Shown here piece by piece: positions 1 through 9,041 of a stretch of DNA of 64,000 nucleotides (position 1 is its first letter; every line of letters starts with the position of its first letter). Source of the stretch: CAVVNC01 sp963750015 (lineage in GTDB: Bacteria > Desulfobacterota > Syntrophorhabdia > Syntrophorhabdales > WCHB1-27); NCBI GenBank assembly GCA_963750015.1, contig CAVVPU010000221.1, forward strand, positions 62,001 through 126,000, given 5' to 3'. Position numbers and translations under genes: made by a program. The notes under the pieces are model-generated. The model was given only the letters and a program-made list of their open reading frames with translations, did not search any database and was not told where the DNA came from.

Positions 1-26
1 GTTTTTCTCAAGACATGGAGCATTAG

Positions 27-1427
27 ATGGACATAAGTGAGTTAGGAACGGATTTGACGGAAGGCGCCATCCCCCGTCATCTCCTTCGGTTTTCCATACC
101 CATGCTGCTTGGCAACCTTATTCAGCTCGCCTACAGCGTGGTCAATACCGTATGGGTGGGTCATCTTGTAGGTGAGAACGGTGTCGGAGCCGCCGGCGTC
201 AGTCTTCCCATCATTTTCGTGACCGTTGGGCTCGCCATGGGCCTTACCATGGCGACCACCATACTCGTCGCCCAATATTTCGGTGCGAAAGACTACGATA
301 TGGTGGGAAGGGTGGTGAATAGCTCTTTCTCCCTCGTTTTCGTGGTCGCTGCAATTCTTACCGTCCTCGGCATACTGGGAAGCGACTATCTCCTGCGGCT
401 CTTACGAACGCCAGCCGAGAATTTCGCCGCGGCTTCCGGATACCTCAAAATAAGTTTCCTGGGTACGGTGCTGATGTTTATGTCTTTTCTCATAGCCTCA
501 ATCCTCAGGGGCATAGGCGATACGATCACACCTACCACCTTCATGGCAATAGGCGTAGTCTTGAACGCTATCCTCGATCCATTTTTCATAGGAGGTTTCG
601 GTCCATTCCCGAGCCATGGCCTCGCCGGAGCCGCCTATGCAACCATCCTGGCTCAGGGGACGGCCCTGGCCGTGAGTCTCACCTATCTCAATAGGAAGAA
701 TCACGTGGTCGCTTTCAGTCTCAAGAAATTGGTCTTTGATAGACGCATAACACTTCTCATCATCAAAATCGGCCTTCCCGCCATAGTACAGCAGTCTCTG
801 GTTTCCATGGCGGCCATGTTCGTCCTTTCCATAGTCAACTCCTTCGGCAGTGCTGCGACGGACGCCCTGGGTGCAGTGGCAAGGGTCGATATGTTCGCCT
901 TCATGCCCGCCATGACGGTGAGTATGGCTGTTTCTGCCCTCACGGGGCAGAACCTGGGGGCAGGGAAACCGGAGAGGATAAAAAGCGTCTTCGGATGGGG
1001 CATCTTTATGACATTGATCATTACGGTCGCCATATCTCTCGTGGCAGTTTTCCTTTCGGAGCCCATCCTCAGGTCCTTCGGCCTCGGGGGTGATGCCCGG
1101 GTCATGGCCATAGGAAGCAGCTACCTCCACATTGTGAGCCCTTGCTATATATTCGTGGGAATCATGTTTGTCTGCGGAGGCGTGATCAACGGCTCGGGTC
1201 ACACCTTTGTGAGTATGATTTTATCCATCCTGGCCTTTTGGCTCATAAGGGTCCCCGCTGCATGGTATCTTTCCGGCACGCGCTTGGGAATCAGGGGAGT
1301 ATGGCTGGGGGTGGCCCTCAGTTTCTGTTTCGGCATGGTCATAAGCCTCGCCTACTACTTTTCGGGCAGGTGGAAGAAAGAAGTCGTCATGAAGAGGCCC
1401 GCAACCATGGCGGCTTATGTGGAGTAG
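27..1427 (+). CDS. MATE family multidrug efflux transporter
   Basis: Inner-membrane antiporter of the MATE (NorM/DinF-like) family, expected to expel cationic or drug-like compounds using a Na+ or H+ gradient. The 466-residue protein has the family's usual length and about 12 hydrophobic segments in two homologous halves (roughly residues 15-180 and 240-410), beginning with the typical amphipathic lead (PRHLLRFSIPMLLGNL, about 16-31). It is convergent with the oxidoreductase ending at 1459, with only about 30 bases between them. Family assignment is firm; the substrate cannot be read from sequence. Confidence 0.9.
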   Translation: MDISELGTDLTEGAIPRHLLRFSIPMLLGNLIQLAYSVVNTVWVGHLVGENGVGAAGVSLPIIFVTVGLAMGLTMATTILVAQYFGAKDYDMVGRVVNSSFSLVFVVAAILTVLGILGSDYLLRLLRTPAENFAAASGYLKISFLGTVLMFMSFLIASILRGIGDTITPTTFMAIGVVLNAILDPFFIGGFGPFPSHGLAGAAYATILAQGTALAVSLTYLNRKNHVVAFSLKKLVFDRRITLLIIKIGLPAIVQQSLVSMAAMFVLSIVNSFGSAATDALGAVARVDMFAFMPAMTVSMAVSALTGQNLGAGKPERIKSVFGWGIFMTLIITVAISLVAVFLSEPILRSFGLGGDARVMAIGSSYLHIVSPCYIFVGIMFVCGGVINGSGHTFVSMILSILAFWLIRVPAAWYLSGTRLGIRGVWLGVALSFCFGMVISLAYYFSGRWKKEVVMKRPATMAAYVE

Positions 1428-1458
1428 AGGACTTAAGACGACGCCTTTCGCGCGCCCT

Positions 1459-2433
1459 TTATTGAAGGTGTTTCATGAGCGCCGATGCCTGCCAGAGCTT
1501 CACGGCCATCGACATCCTTTTCGAATTACGCTTTAGAGTCCAGGCATCCACGAGTCCGAGCGATTCCCTTCTTCGCAGTCTGTCGATCACTTTGCGCTCG
1601 GCCCTCATCCAACCGAACTCCCTGAGCAGAGACCTGGTGTAGGCTGCAGGATCGCCCCAGTGCTTGAGCAGAAGCATGACGCTTTTCATTCCCGGCACGA
1701 TGCCGTCTCCGGCCAGCGGAGCGACGCAGCCTACTGCCTCTCCTACCCCCCAGACCTCGTATTCATCGGTGCGGGAGATGCAGGGTTGCGAGAATTGTGG
1801 TGCGGCAAGACGGACATCTCCGCTGCATGCGCAGATGGTCTCCATGTGGGGAGAGCCTTTTCCGATCCAGCCAAGGTCCTGAAGGACCTGACGGGAGTCG
1901 AGGATGAGGTTGCCGCATCCGACGTGGTACTCTCCCTGAGAGAGGGAGAAGCGCCATGAATAGCCGATGCCCCTCATGCTGATCTCGTTTTCTAACGGCC
2001 TCGAGCTCCTTACCCGATACTGGACGCATCTCAGGACGATATCATCCAGGGCAGGAGGCAAGAAGGCACGGGTTGCTCCGGTGCAATCGATGACCCTATC
2101 ATAGTCACGAAGATTCGGAACCATATAACGGATTTCGGCGTCCCCACGGAGGTCCTCGATGAACCTTTTCTTGTCGAAGGTAATCAATTCCGCCCCGATC
2201 TTCATCCCATCGAACAGCACGTGATCGGAACGGGCAAGAATATAGTCAGACGGGCTGAGGCCCACCACTCTGACGAGCTCGGCGAAGCCTTTCGAGGTAC
2301 CCCATGCGCAAGGACTTATGCCGCAACGAGTTGCGGGGGCTTTATCGAACAGATGAACTGTATGCTCCCGCGGGGCCAGGAGTCGGTAAAGGTACGATCC
2401 GGTCAAGCCCGCACCGACAATCGCTATCTTCAA
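1459..2433 (-). CDS. FAD-dependent oxidoreductase, geranylgeranyl reductase-like
   Basis: Flavoprotein of the geranylgeranyl reductase/lipid dehydrogenase type. The N-terminus carries a dinucleotide-binding motif with glycines 7, 9 and 12 (IVGAGLTGS). A second FAD-contact segment lies near the C-terminus (GVGEAVGCVAPLAGDGIVPG). At 324 residues it is somewhat shorter than typical family members. It could saturate an isoprenoid or modify another hydrophobic substrate, which is inference only. About 150 bases separate it from the HAD gene upstream, so it may have its own promoter. Confidence 0.75.
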   Translation of the reverse strand: MKIAIVGAGLTGSYLYRLLAPREHTVHLFDKAPATRCGISPCAWGTSKGFAELVRVVGLSPSDYILARSDHVLFDGMKIGAELITFDKKRFIEDLRGDAEIRYMVPNLRDYDRVIDCTGATRAFLPPALDDIVLRCVQYRVRSSRPLENEISMRGIGYSWRFSLSQGEYHVGCGNLILDSRQVLQDLGWIGKGSPHMETICACSGDVRLAAPQFSQPCISRTDEYEVWGVGEAVGCVAPLAGDGIVPGMKSVMLLLKHWGDPAAYTRSLLREFGWMRAERKVIDRLRRRESLGLVDAWTLKRNSKRMSMAVKLWQASALMKHLQ

Positions 2434-2583
2434 CGGGACCCTCCTCCTTTGAGCCTATCCTGGAATAGAATTAAAGGGAAAAGATCTGTTTGTATGATAC
2501 GAGGGCGGCCGTAACGTGTCAAGGTTTACCTGGGCGGCCACCGGGGTTTTGTCGCTCTCGATGCTCGGAGTCCGACTGGGCCT

Positions 2584-3264
2584 TTAGGCCGGAGGTCTGT
2601 CCTTCATCCGGTCGCAATATGTGTCGACAAGGTTGGGAACCTCCCTGATATCGGAAGCGATGAAAGAGGCACCTGCTTGTTCGAGAGCGGGCCTTTCGGT
2701 CCTTCCTGTGAGCACGCCCACGGTGAGGAGGCCGGCTCTCTTTCCGGCAGTTATGTCGGTGGGATGGTCTCCGACGAGGAAGGCCTTTGAGGGGTCTATG
2801 CCGCCGAGGAGATCGAGTATCGCCATGACGTGGCCCGGATCGGGTTTTACGACGGCTACGTCCTCCCGCGTGGCAACCGCATCAACGTACGCCGACATAT
2901 CGGGGAAAACCCGCCCTATGGCAGCCCTGCAGTTTCTCGTCATGATGCCGATGAGTATTCCTTTTTTCCGCAGAGTCCGAAGAACCTTTCTAACATAAGG
3001 ATAGACCGCCTTCCCCTGCGCCCCTTCGACCTCCAAATCGCGAAGCCTGATAAAGGCCTCCTCCCTGAATAGTTTCCCCAAGCTGCCGAGATGGTTTTCT
3101 ATTGCGTAGATCATCTCGACTATATAAAGATCCCCGAGTCCCCGCACAAAAGAGTCGGCAACGTATTTCAATGCTATTTTTTCGACTTCCCCCCTCAAGC
3201 CCGAGAAGTCGAGCGTCAATTCCGTAAGCGTCCCGTCGAAGTCGAAAAGGCATGCCTCAATCAT
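2584..3264 (-). CDS. HAD family hydrolase, phosphoglycolate phosphatase-like
   Basis: Haloacid dehalogenase-superfamily phosphatase of 226 residues. Motif I is DFDGT with the nucleophile Asp8 and Asp10; later come a motif II Thr (IGIMTRN), a motif III Lys (VVKPDPGH) and motif IV (LVGDHPTDITAGK). The pattern resembles Gph/PpaX phosphatases with an alpha-helical cap. Its start overlaps the end of the adenine deaminase reading frame by a few bases, so the two are probably translationally coupled. Substrate unknown; phosphoglycolate or a nucleotide monophosphate are possible. Confidence 0.85.
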   Translation of the reverse strand: MIEACLFDFDGTLTELTLDFSGLRGEVEKIALKYVADSFVRGLGDLYIVEMIYAIENHLGSLGKLFREEAFIRLRDLEVEGAQGKAVYPYVRKVLRTLRKKGILIGIMTRNCRAAIGRVFPDMSAYVDAVATREDVAVVKPDPGHVMAILDLLGGIDPSKAFLVGDHPTDITAGKRAGLLTVGVLTGRTERPALEQAGASFIASDIREVPNLVDTYCDRMKDRPPA

Positions 3265-4931
3265 AGTTCGTTTCGACGTATGCTGACGTGGGCACGTGGA
3301 AGAGCCCGCCCGTGGTGAGGCGCAGGCTCGGTAGGACAGGCAGGGAAAGGAAGGACATCTGAAAGAAGGGATTTTTCAAAGTAACGCCCATTCTTCTTAG
3401 CAGCTTGTAAAGCTCATTTTCGCGATCGAGGAAGGTCCGGCCATCGAGCTGGGAAAGGATTCCGAAATAGGGCATGGGGATAAGGGCTGTTGCACCCTTA
3501 TGGGAGGCGGCCATGCCTCCACCGCATTCACGAAGGAGTTCGAAGACCCGGTGGATATCGTCGACGTCGGCGCCCATTACGATAAGGTTATGGCTATCAT
3601 GGGCGTACGTTGTCCCTAATGCGCCCTGTCTGAGTCCGAATCCCGTGACGAAGCCGAAGCCGTATTTCTTATCCGACCTGTACCTGTCGAAAATGTAAGC
3701 GAAGGCAATGTCTCTTTCTCCATCGGCCGCGAGATACCCATCCTTGTACTTCGCATCTGCGCTTATATCTTCGGTCAGGATCGCCCCCTCTTTGACGCCG
3801 ATCACCCGTATTCTCTTCCCCTTTCCCCTTCTTCGAAGCTCCTCTTTCGAGAAAGGGGCCACCCTCAGGGAAGCACGGACGGGGAGGTCTTCATTTCGCG
3901 GCGCGTCGATTACTTCCCCTTCCCGAAAGACGACCTTCCCGTCCTTCACAGTGGCACGCACGCGCATCTCATCCGGCCTGTCAAAGACCACGAGGTCGGC
4001 CTTCCTCCCCGGGGCCGGCCTGTTTCTGTCAACGAGATTGAAATAGAGGGCAGGATTGGTAGTCACGAGTCTCAAGGCACGGGCAAGGGGTATCCCGGAC
4101 CGGACAAGACTGCTCACGAGAAGGTCGAGGTGGCCGCGCTCGTAAAGGTCTCTTGCAGAAAGATCGTCCGTGCAGAGTGAAAGCCGGTCGAGATTTTCGG
4201 GGGTTATAAGGGGTTGCAGGATGCTCAGATCCTTTGCCACAGACTCCTTCCCGCAGGAAAAGGTGCATACCCCGGCCCAGTTTTTCCGCGGCCTCGTCCT
4301 TCCCCGTCGTCTCATGGTCCGAATGAATTCCGGCCGACATATAGAGATCGAGTTCGTCCCCCATAAGCCCGGGAGCGTGCCCATCTACAGGTTTGCCCTC
4401 GAAAAGGGCGAGCTTTTCCATGACGTCCTTACGGCGGGTCATCACACCTTCCAGGTCCATCACCTCTCCAAGGCCGATAACCTTTCTGGACGAGCGCATA
4501 AGTCTCCTCAACTCTCCGACGCCGATGCGGCCGGCGCCCAATTCATATCTGCTCGACGGCACGCAGGACGGAGCCATCACGAACAGATCGAGAGGGACCT
4601 CGTCCATGAGGGAGAGGTACCATTGCAACCCGGCAAGGCCGCCGGCATTCGCCACCTCATGGAGATCGGTGATGACGGTCGTGGTCCCACGGCTCAAGAA
4701 TGCCTGCCAGTAGTGTTCGGGAAGGAGATGGAGACCTTCTACGTGGAGATGGCTCTCGATGAAGCCGCACGAGACGAAGCAGCCGGATGCATCGATGACT
4801 TCATGGGCGGCCATGTTCCGGTAGGCGAATATCCGCCCATCTTTTATGGCCACATCTGTCTTTGCGCCGGTCTCTCTGACCGGATCGATGAGGAAACCGT
4901 CTTTGATGAGGAGGTCGGCCGCAGGTATCAT
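3257..4931 (-). pseudogene. ade: Adenine deaminase, interrupted by one frameshift
   Basis: Adenine deaminase (adenine to hypoxanthine plus ammonia; purine salvage, amidohydrolase superfamily) encoded in two overlapping frames. The upstream frame (4931 down to about 4244) has the metal-binding SHLHVE, the GTTTVITDLHE segment and SDHETT. The downstream frame resumes exactly where the family continues (SVAKDLSILQPL) and runs to 3257 through the C-terminal Ade domain. Removing one base near 4244 restores LREG-SVAKDL and a single protein of about 557 residues, the normal family length. The rest is well conserved, so this is either a recent inactivation or a sequencing error. Confidence 0.85.
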
Positions 4932-4947
4932 TGCTCTTCTTGTGCCT

Positions 4948-6528
4948 TCAAGGATTCAGGTCGATCCCTTTGATGTCGACGATGTCCGGCAGAGACCGCA
5001 GCTTGCGCATGGTCTCGTCGGTAACGGCCCGATCCACATCGAAAAGGGAAAGGGCCGGACCTCCTACCGTTTCTCTTCCGAAGTGCATTTCGCCGATATT
5101 GATCCCTGCCTCCGACAATGCGACCGCGACCCTTCCGATGAGGCCCGGCCGGTCATAGCAATGGACAAGGAGCATTCTGCCCGTGAGATCTGCATCGATC
5201 GAAATATTGTTCATCCTGATCAGCCGTGCCTCGTTTTCCCGCAGGAGGGTGCCGTAAGCGGCGCTTTCGCCCCGTTCGCCTCTCAGTCTGATCACGAGGA
5301 GGCTGGTAGGATAATAATGAAGTATCTCTTTGAACTCCCTTATTCGGATAGCCATGGATTCCATCCTGCGATAGACGTTGACCGGGTTGACCCCTTTGGC
5401 ACGGGGCGCGAGGATATGGCTCAGGATCTCTCTGGTCAGCACGTTCGTCCCGATCTCGGCGATGGTGCCCCTGTACTCGATTTCTATTTCGTTGATAGGG
5501 CCTTCATATACAAGCGATATAAACCGGGCCAGTCTTTCGGTGAGTGTAGTATAAGGGGCGATCCCCTTTTTTGTTTCGATCGAGACAGGAGGCATGTTGA
5601 TGCCGTTCTCTATGACACCATCGTGGACAAAATCGACGAGTTGATGCGCAATGTCGACAAAAGCCTTTCTTTGCGCCTCTTTAGTCGACCCTGCAAGATG
5701 GGGTGTCGCGACGACCTGGTCCAGGCCCAAGAGTCGGGCGTCACTGCCGGAAGATTCCTGTTCGAAGACATCGAGCCCGGCCCCTGCCGCCAGTCCCCTT
5801 GACAGCGCTTCGTAGAGCGCTTCCTCGTCGATAGTTCCCGCCCGTGCCGTGTTGATGACGAAGATGCCCTTTTTTGCCCTGTACAGGGTCGTCCGGTCAA
5901 GGAGATGCCTGGTCTGTTCAGTCAACGGCGTGTGTATAGTGATAAAGTCGCTCCGGGCGAGGAGTGTATCGAGATCTACCATCTCCACGCTTTCCGCCGA
6001 TGCATCGGCGGACACGTAAGGATCGCAGGAGATCACCTTCATATTGAGGGCACGGGCCTTGTCGGCTACGATCCGCCCGACCCTCCCGAGACCTATTACC
6101 CCGAGGGTCTTCTCGCTCACTTCTACGCCGACGAGCCGGCTTTTCTCCCATCTTCCCTCTTTCAAGGAACGGTCGCCAAGGGCCACGTTTCGGGCAAGGG
6201 CCAGAATCAGGGCGAGGGTATGCTCGGCGGCGGCGAGGGCGTTCCCCCTCGGGCTGTTCATGACCACGATACCCTTTTCGGTGGCAGCCTCCATGTCGAT
6301 GTTGTCGGCGTCGATGCCTGCCTTGCCGATCACCCTGAGCCTGTCCGCCTTCTCGATTACGGCTCGGTCGACCTTGGTAGAGCTTGCCACGACAATCGCT
6401 TCATAGGTAGCGATAATATCCTGGAGATCGGTCGCGCTCAGGCCGGTTCTTATTGTCACATCCAGACCGCCGGATCTGAAGATCTCAAGCGCCTCTGCCG
6501 ATACTTCGTCTGCTATGAGGACTTTCAC
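4948..6528 (-). CDS. serA: D-3-phosphoglycerate dehydrogenase
   Basis: First enzyme of phosphorylated serine biosynthesis, oxidising 3-phosphoglycerate to 3-phosphohydroxypyruvate with NAD+. The 526-residue length is that of the long bacterial/mammalian type. It has the NAD-binding GLGRVG (146-151), catalytic Arg229 (NTARAG), Glu258 and His277 (ATPHLAGST), an intervening domain, and a C-terminal ACT domain from about residue 452 (LVHCYDRPGLIGRV) for likely serine feedback control. It lies directly downstream of the class V aminotransferase gene, about 30 bases away and in the same direction, consistent with a serine operon. Confidence 0.95.
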   Translation of the reverse strand: MKVLIADEVSAEALEIFRSGGLDVTIRTGLSATDLQDIIATYEAIVVASSTKVDRAVIEKADRLRVIGKAGIDADNIDMEAATEKGIVVMNSPRGNALAAAEHTLALILALARNVALGDRSLKEGRWEKSRLVGVEVSEKTLGVIGLGRVGRIVADKARALNMKVISCDPYVSADASAESVEMVDLDTLLARSDFITIHTPLTEQTRHLLDRTTLYRAKKGIFVINTARAGTIDEEALYEALSRGLAAGAGLDVFEQESSGSDARLLGLDQVVATPHLAGSTKEAQRKAFVDIAHQLVDFVHDGVIENGINMPPVSIETKKGIAPYTTLTERLARFISLVYEGPINEIEIEYRGTIAEIGTNVLTREILSHILAPRAKGVNPVNVYRRMESMAIRIREFKEILHYYPTSLLVIRLRGERGESAAYGTLLRENEARLIRMNNISIDADLTGRMLLVHCYDRPGLIGRVAVALSEAGINIGEMHFGRETVGGPALSLFDVDRAVTDETMRKLRSLPDIVDIKGIDLNP

Positions 6529-6558
6529 CGGAACTCCTTAAAGTAAGGTCAAGGGGAC

Positions 6559-7698
6559 CTATAAATCGGTCAGTGCCTCTGTAGCTGCGGCCACTCCTTC
6601 ACCCATCCGGAACTCATATCCAAGGTCCCTCAAGGTGAATTCGAGAGCGGCGATTGCGGTAATCACGTCGTACCTGCCCGCGTGTCCCAACGTGGCGATC
6701 CTGAATATCTTGCCTTTGAGCTCATCCTGTCCGCCTGCTCCGGTGACACTATATTTCTTCCATAATGTCTTGTAGATGTCTTGACCGTCGATGCCGTCGG
6801 GCGCTACTATGGCAGTCACTGCCGGACTGGGCGACTTGGGGAAGATGGAGAGCCCCAGCGCCTCGGCCCCCTTCCTGGTGGCTCTCGCGAGCCTGTCGAT
6901 GCGGCGATAAACCTCTTCGATCCCTTCCTGCCTGATCAGGCGAAGGGCTTCCCTGAGCCCGATAACCAAAGAGATGGCGGGGGTAAAATTGGTCTGGTTC
7001 TTCCGGAGATTGGAATTTTCTTTGGCCCAATCGAAGTAGAACTTGGGAAGCCTGGATTGCTTGCTGAAGGACCACGCTTTTTCGCTGACTCCGGCGAAGG
7101 AGAGACCGGGGGGCAGCATAAGCGCCTTCTGGGACCCCCCCACAAGCACGTCGATGTTCCAATCATCCTGAGGAAGCTCGAACACGCCGACGCCCGTTAT
7201 CCCATCAACCACCATGAGGGTGTCCGGGCGATTCTTGACGATATCGGCAACCGCTTTAACCGGGAGTATTGCGCCGGTCGATGTTTCCGTGGCCTGCATG
7301 TACACGACTCTTGCGTCGGGGTGCTTCTTGAGGGCGGCCTCGATCCGGGCGGGATCGAGATCATCCCCCCAGGGGACGTCGACGTTGATCGATTGGACGC
7401 CGTAGGCCGTGCATATGCTCGCCCATCGCTCTCCGAACTTGCCGGCCCTCACACAAACGGCCTTGTCTCCGGCGGAAAGAAGGTTTGTCACCGCGCCTTC
7501 CATGGCGCCCGTTCCTGAAGCCGTGAAGATGAGCACCTCTTGTTTCGTGCCGAAAACATATTTCAGATCGGCCCTTACATCTTCCATGACCGCCTCGAAA
7601 AGAGGGTTCCGGTGATGGATGATCGGTTCGGCCATCTTGAGGAGCACTTCCGGGGGGATCTCCGTGGGTCCCGGTGCGAGCAAATATCTTTTCTCCAT
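6559..7698 (-). CDS. Class V (serine-pyruvate/alanine-glyoxylate type) aminotransferase
   Basis: PLP-dependent class V aminotransferase of 379 residues. It shows the substrate-side HHRNP (28-32), a cofactor Asp165 (VVDGITG) and the PLP lysine Lys191 in GGSQKALMLPPG. The family interconverts serine, glyoxylate, alanine and pyruvate. Because it is transcribed just before serA, it may act as the phosphoserine-forming transaminase in place of classical SerC; that is inference from context. A good promoter and an AGGAGG ribosome site precede it. Confidence 0.88.
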   Translation of the reverse strand: MEKRYLLAPGPTEIPPEVLLKMAEPIIHHRNPLFEAVMEDVRADLKYVFGTKQEVLIFTASGTGAMEGAVTNLLSAGDKAVCVRAGKFGERWASICTAYGVQSINVDVPWGDDLDPARIEAALKKHPDARVVYMQATETSTGAILPVKAVADIVKNRPDTLMVVDGITGVGVFELPQDDWNIDVLVGGSQKALMLPPGLSFAGVSEKAWSFSKQSRLPKFYFDWAKENSNLRKNQTNFTPAISLVIGLREALRLIRQEGIEEVYRRIDRLARATRKGAEALGLSIFPKSPSPAVTAIVAPDGIDGQDIYKTLWKKYSVTGAGGQDELKGKIFRIATLGHAGRYDVITAIAALEFTLRDLGYEFRMGEGVAAATEALTDL

Positions 7699-7749
7699 CT
7701 ATCTATGCTTCCTCCTTCTTAAATAGAGGGCAGGCTATTCGGTATCGAT

Positions 7750-7779
7750 AGTTTAAGGGATTTGCGGAAAAGACGTCAA
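7750..7779 (-). promoter_or_regulatory. Putative sigma-70 promoter for the aminotransferase-serA operon
   Basis: On the minus strand TTGACG (7774-7779) and TAAACT (7750-7755) are 18 bases apart, about 50 bases upstream of the aminotransferase start at 7698. Spacing and -35 element are good and the -10 is moderate. Confidence 0.5.
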
Positions 7780-7993
7780 GGGCCGGGGGATTCCTGCCGT
7801 CCCATTTAAGAACCCCCCGCAAGAATTGCTCGCCGGAAGCGAGCAAAGGACTACCCATTTGCGCGGTCTTGTGCTACACTATATTCATAAACAGGAACCG
7901 ACGTTCACGAGGTGAGACTGACCCGCTCTCGCATCATCTCTAGAAACAGGCAAAAGCGGTCGGCGGGGATTTGAATCTACAGACAAAAACCTC

Positions 7994-8023
7994 TTGACAA
8001 TGACAAAGAAAAAGTGATAATAT
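7994..8023 (+). promoter_or_regulatory. Sigma-70 promoter of the str/S10 ribosomal cluster
   Basis: A consensus TTGACA (7994-7999) is followed 16 bases later by GATAAT (8016-8021), within TGATAATAT. An overlapping TAATAT at 8018 would give 18-base spacing. It lies about 85 bases upstream of rpsL and is the strongest promoter-like sequence in the window, as expected for the main ribosomal transcript. Confidence 0.8.
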
Positions 8024-8106
8024 CACAAAGCTTTTCCGTCTAAAGCCGACGTGCTGGCTTGTACTTTTTTATCCCTTAAAAAGGGATTATTTTTTTGGAG
8101 GTATTG

Positions 8107-8481
8107 ATGCCTACTATTAATCAGTTGGTAAGGCTCGGGAGAGAAGTCGCAAAAAAGAAGAGTGCATCGCCGGCCCTTACCAGTTGTCCCCAGAAACGGG
8201 GTGTTTGCGTGAGGGTTTACACCACGACGCCGAAGAAACCAAACTCCGCCTTGAGAAAGGTTGCACGTGTGAGGTTGACCAACGGCATGGAAGTGACGAC
8301 TTATATACCTGGTATCGGGCATAACCTCCAAGAGCACTCCGTTGTGCTGATAAGGGGTGGAAGAGTTAAAGACTTGCCTGGCGTCCGTTATCACATCATC
8401 AGAGGTTCTCTTGATGCGAGCGGCGTGGTCAACAGAAAGAAGAGCAGATCGAAATACGGGTCGAAGCGGCCTAAACAATAG
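8107..8481 (+). CDS. rpsL: 30S ribosomal protein S12
   Basis: Decoding-centre protein of the small subunit, 124 residues, typical length. Conserved blocks include PKKPNSALRKVARV and the loop VKDLPGVRYH, the classic streptomycin-resistance regions. The chosen ATG gives the canonical MPTINQLVR start and sits 6 bases after GGAGG (8096-8100); an upstream in-frame start at 8095 would overlap that ribosome site and is less likely. First gene of the cluster. Confidence 0.97.
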   Translation: MPTINQLVRLGREVAKKKSASPALTSCPQKRGVCVRVYTTTPKKPNSALRKVARVRLTNGMEVTTYIPGIGHNLQEHSVVLIRGGRVKDLPGVRYHIIRGSLDASGVVNRKKSRSKYGSKRPKQ

Positions 8482-8510
8482 TTGTTCAAAGGCCTCTTCC
8501 TTTTTGAGGG

Positions 8511-8553
8511 GAGGCTTCAGAGCCTTTCCGGACTCGGTCCGGATCAGCAAGCT
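8511..8553 (+). repeat. Dispersed double-hairpin repeat, copy A (rpsL-rpsG gap)
   Basis: The spacer between rpsL and rpsG contains a short stem (GGCT/AGCC) followed by a 7-bp stem (TCCGGAC 8527-8533, GTCCGGA 8537-8543). A closely similar block of about 43 bases occurs at 31040-31083 in the rpsR-rplI gap. Recurrence in two unrelated operons argues for a small dispersed palindrome rather than a gene-specific operator. Confidence 0.6.
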
Positions 8554-8569
8554 TTGAAGGAGGAAGGCA

Positions 8570-9040
8570 GTGCCACGTAAAGGACGCGTATCGAAAAGGG
8601 ATAGATTGCCCGACCCAAAATATAATGACGTGCTGGTTCAGCGGTTTGTCAATTCCGTCATGTGGGATGGGAAGAAAAGCCTGGCCAGACGCCTCGTCTA
8701 CGGGGCCTTCGAGGTTATGGAGAAGAAGACAAAGGAAGATCCCCTCAAGGTGTTTCGCAAGGCGATTGATAATGCCAAGCCGGAGTTGGAGGTCAAGGCG
8801 AGAAGGGTGGGAGGCGCAACCTACCAGGTACCGGTTGAGGTGAGACTCGACCGGAAGATGTCCCTCGCCATACGATGGCTGCTTCGGTATGCCCGGGAGC
8901 GTTCGGAGAAGACGATGATCGAGAGGCTCGCCGGGGAACTGCTTGACGCGTACAACAACAGAGGCGGGGCAATCAAGAAGAGAGAAGATACTCATAAGAT
9001 GGCTGAGGCCAACAAGGCCTTCGCACATTACAGGTGGTAG
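8570..9040 (+). CDS. rpsG: 30S ribosomal protein S7
   Basis: Primary 16S rRNA-binding protein that nucleates the 30S head; 156 residues, normal length. It begins with GTG (MPRKGRVSKRD) after an AAGGAGGAA ribosome site and has the conserved GGATYQVPVEVR and AIRWLLRYAR blocks. In enterobacteria S7 represses the str operon through the rpsL-rpsG spacer; here that spacer carries a repeated hairpin instead, so equivalent control is not evident. Confidence 0.97.
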   Translation: MPRKGRVSKRDRLPDPKYNDVLVQRFVNSVMWDGKKSLARRLVYGAFEVMEKKTKEDPLKVFRKAIDNAKPELEVKARRVGGATYQVPVEVRLDRKMSLAIRWLLRYARERSEKTMIERLAGELLDAYNNRGGAIKKREDTHKMAEANKAFAHYRW

Positions 9041-9041
9041 G

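Larger units (their letters stand above)
7699..8106. other. Divergent intergenic region before the ribosomal cluster
   Basis: This gap of about 400 bases separates the minus-strand serine operon from the plus-strand ribosomal cluster and contains promoters for both. It also holds a perfect 7-bp stem-loop (TTGCTCG at 7826-7832 with CGAGCAA at 7840-7846) without a T-tract. No open reading frame in it looks coding. The roughly 80 transcribed bases before rpsL could be a leader. Confidence 0.6.
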
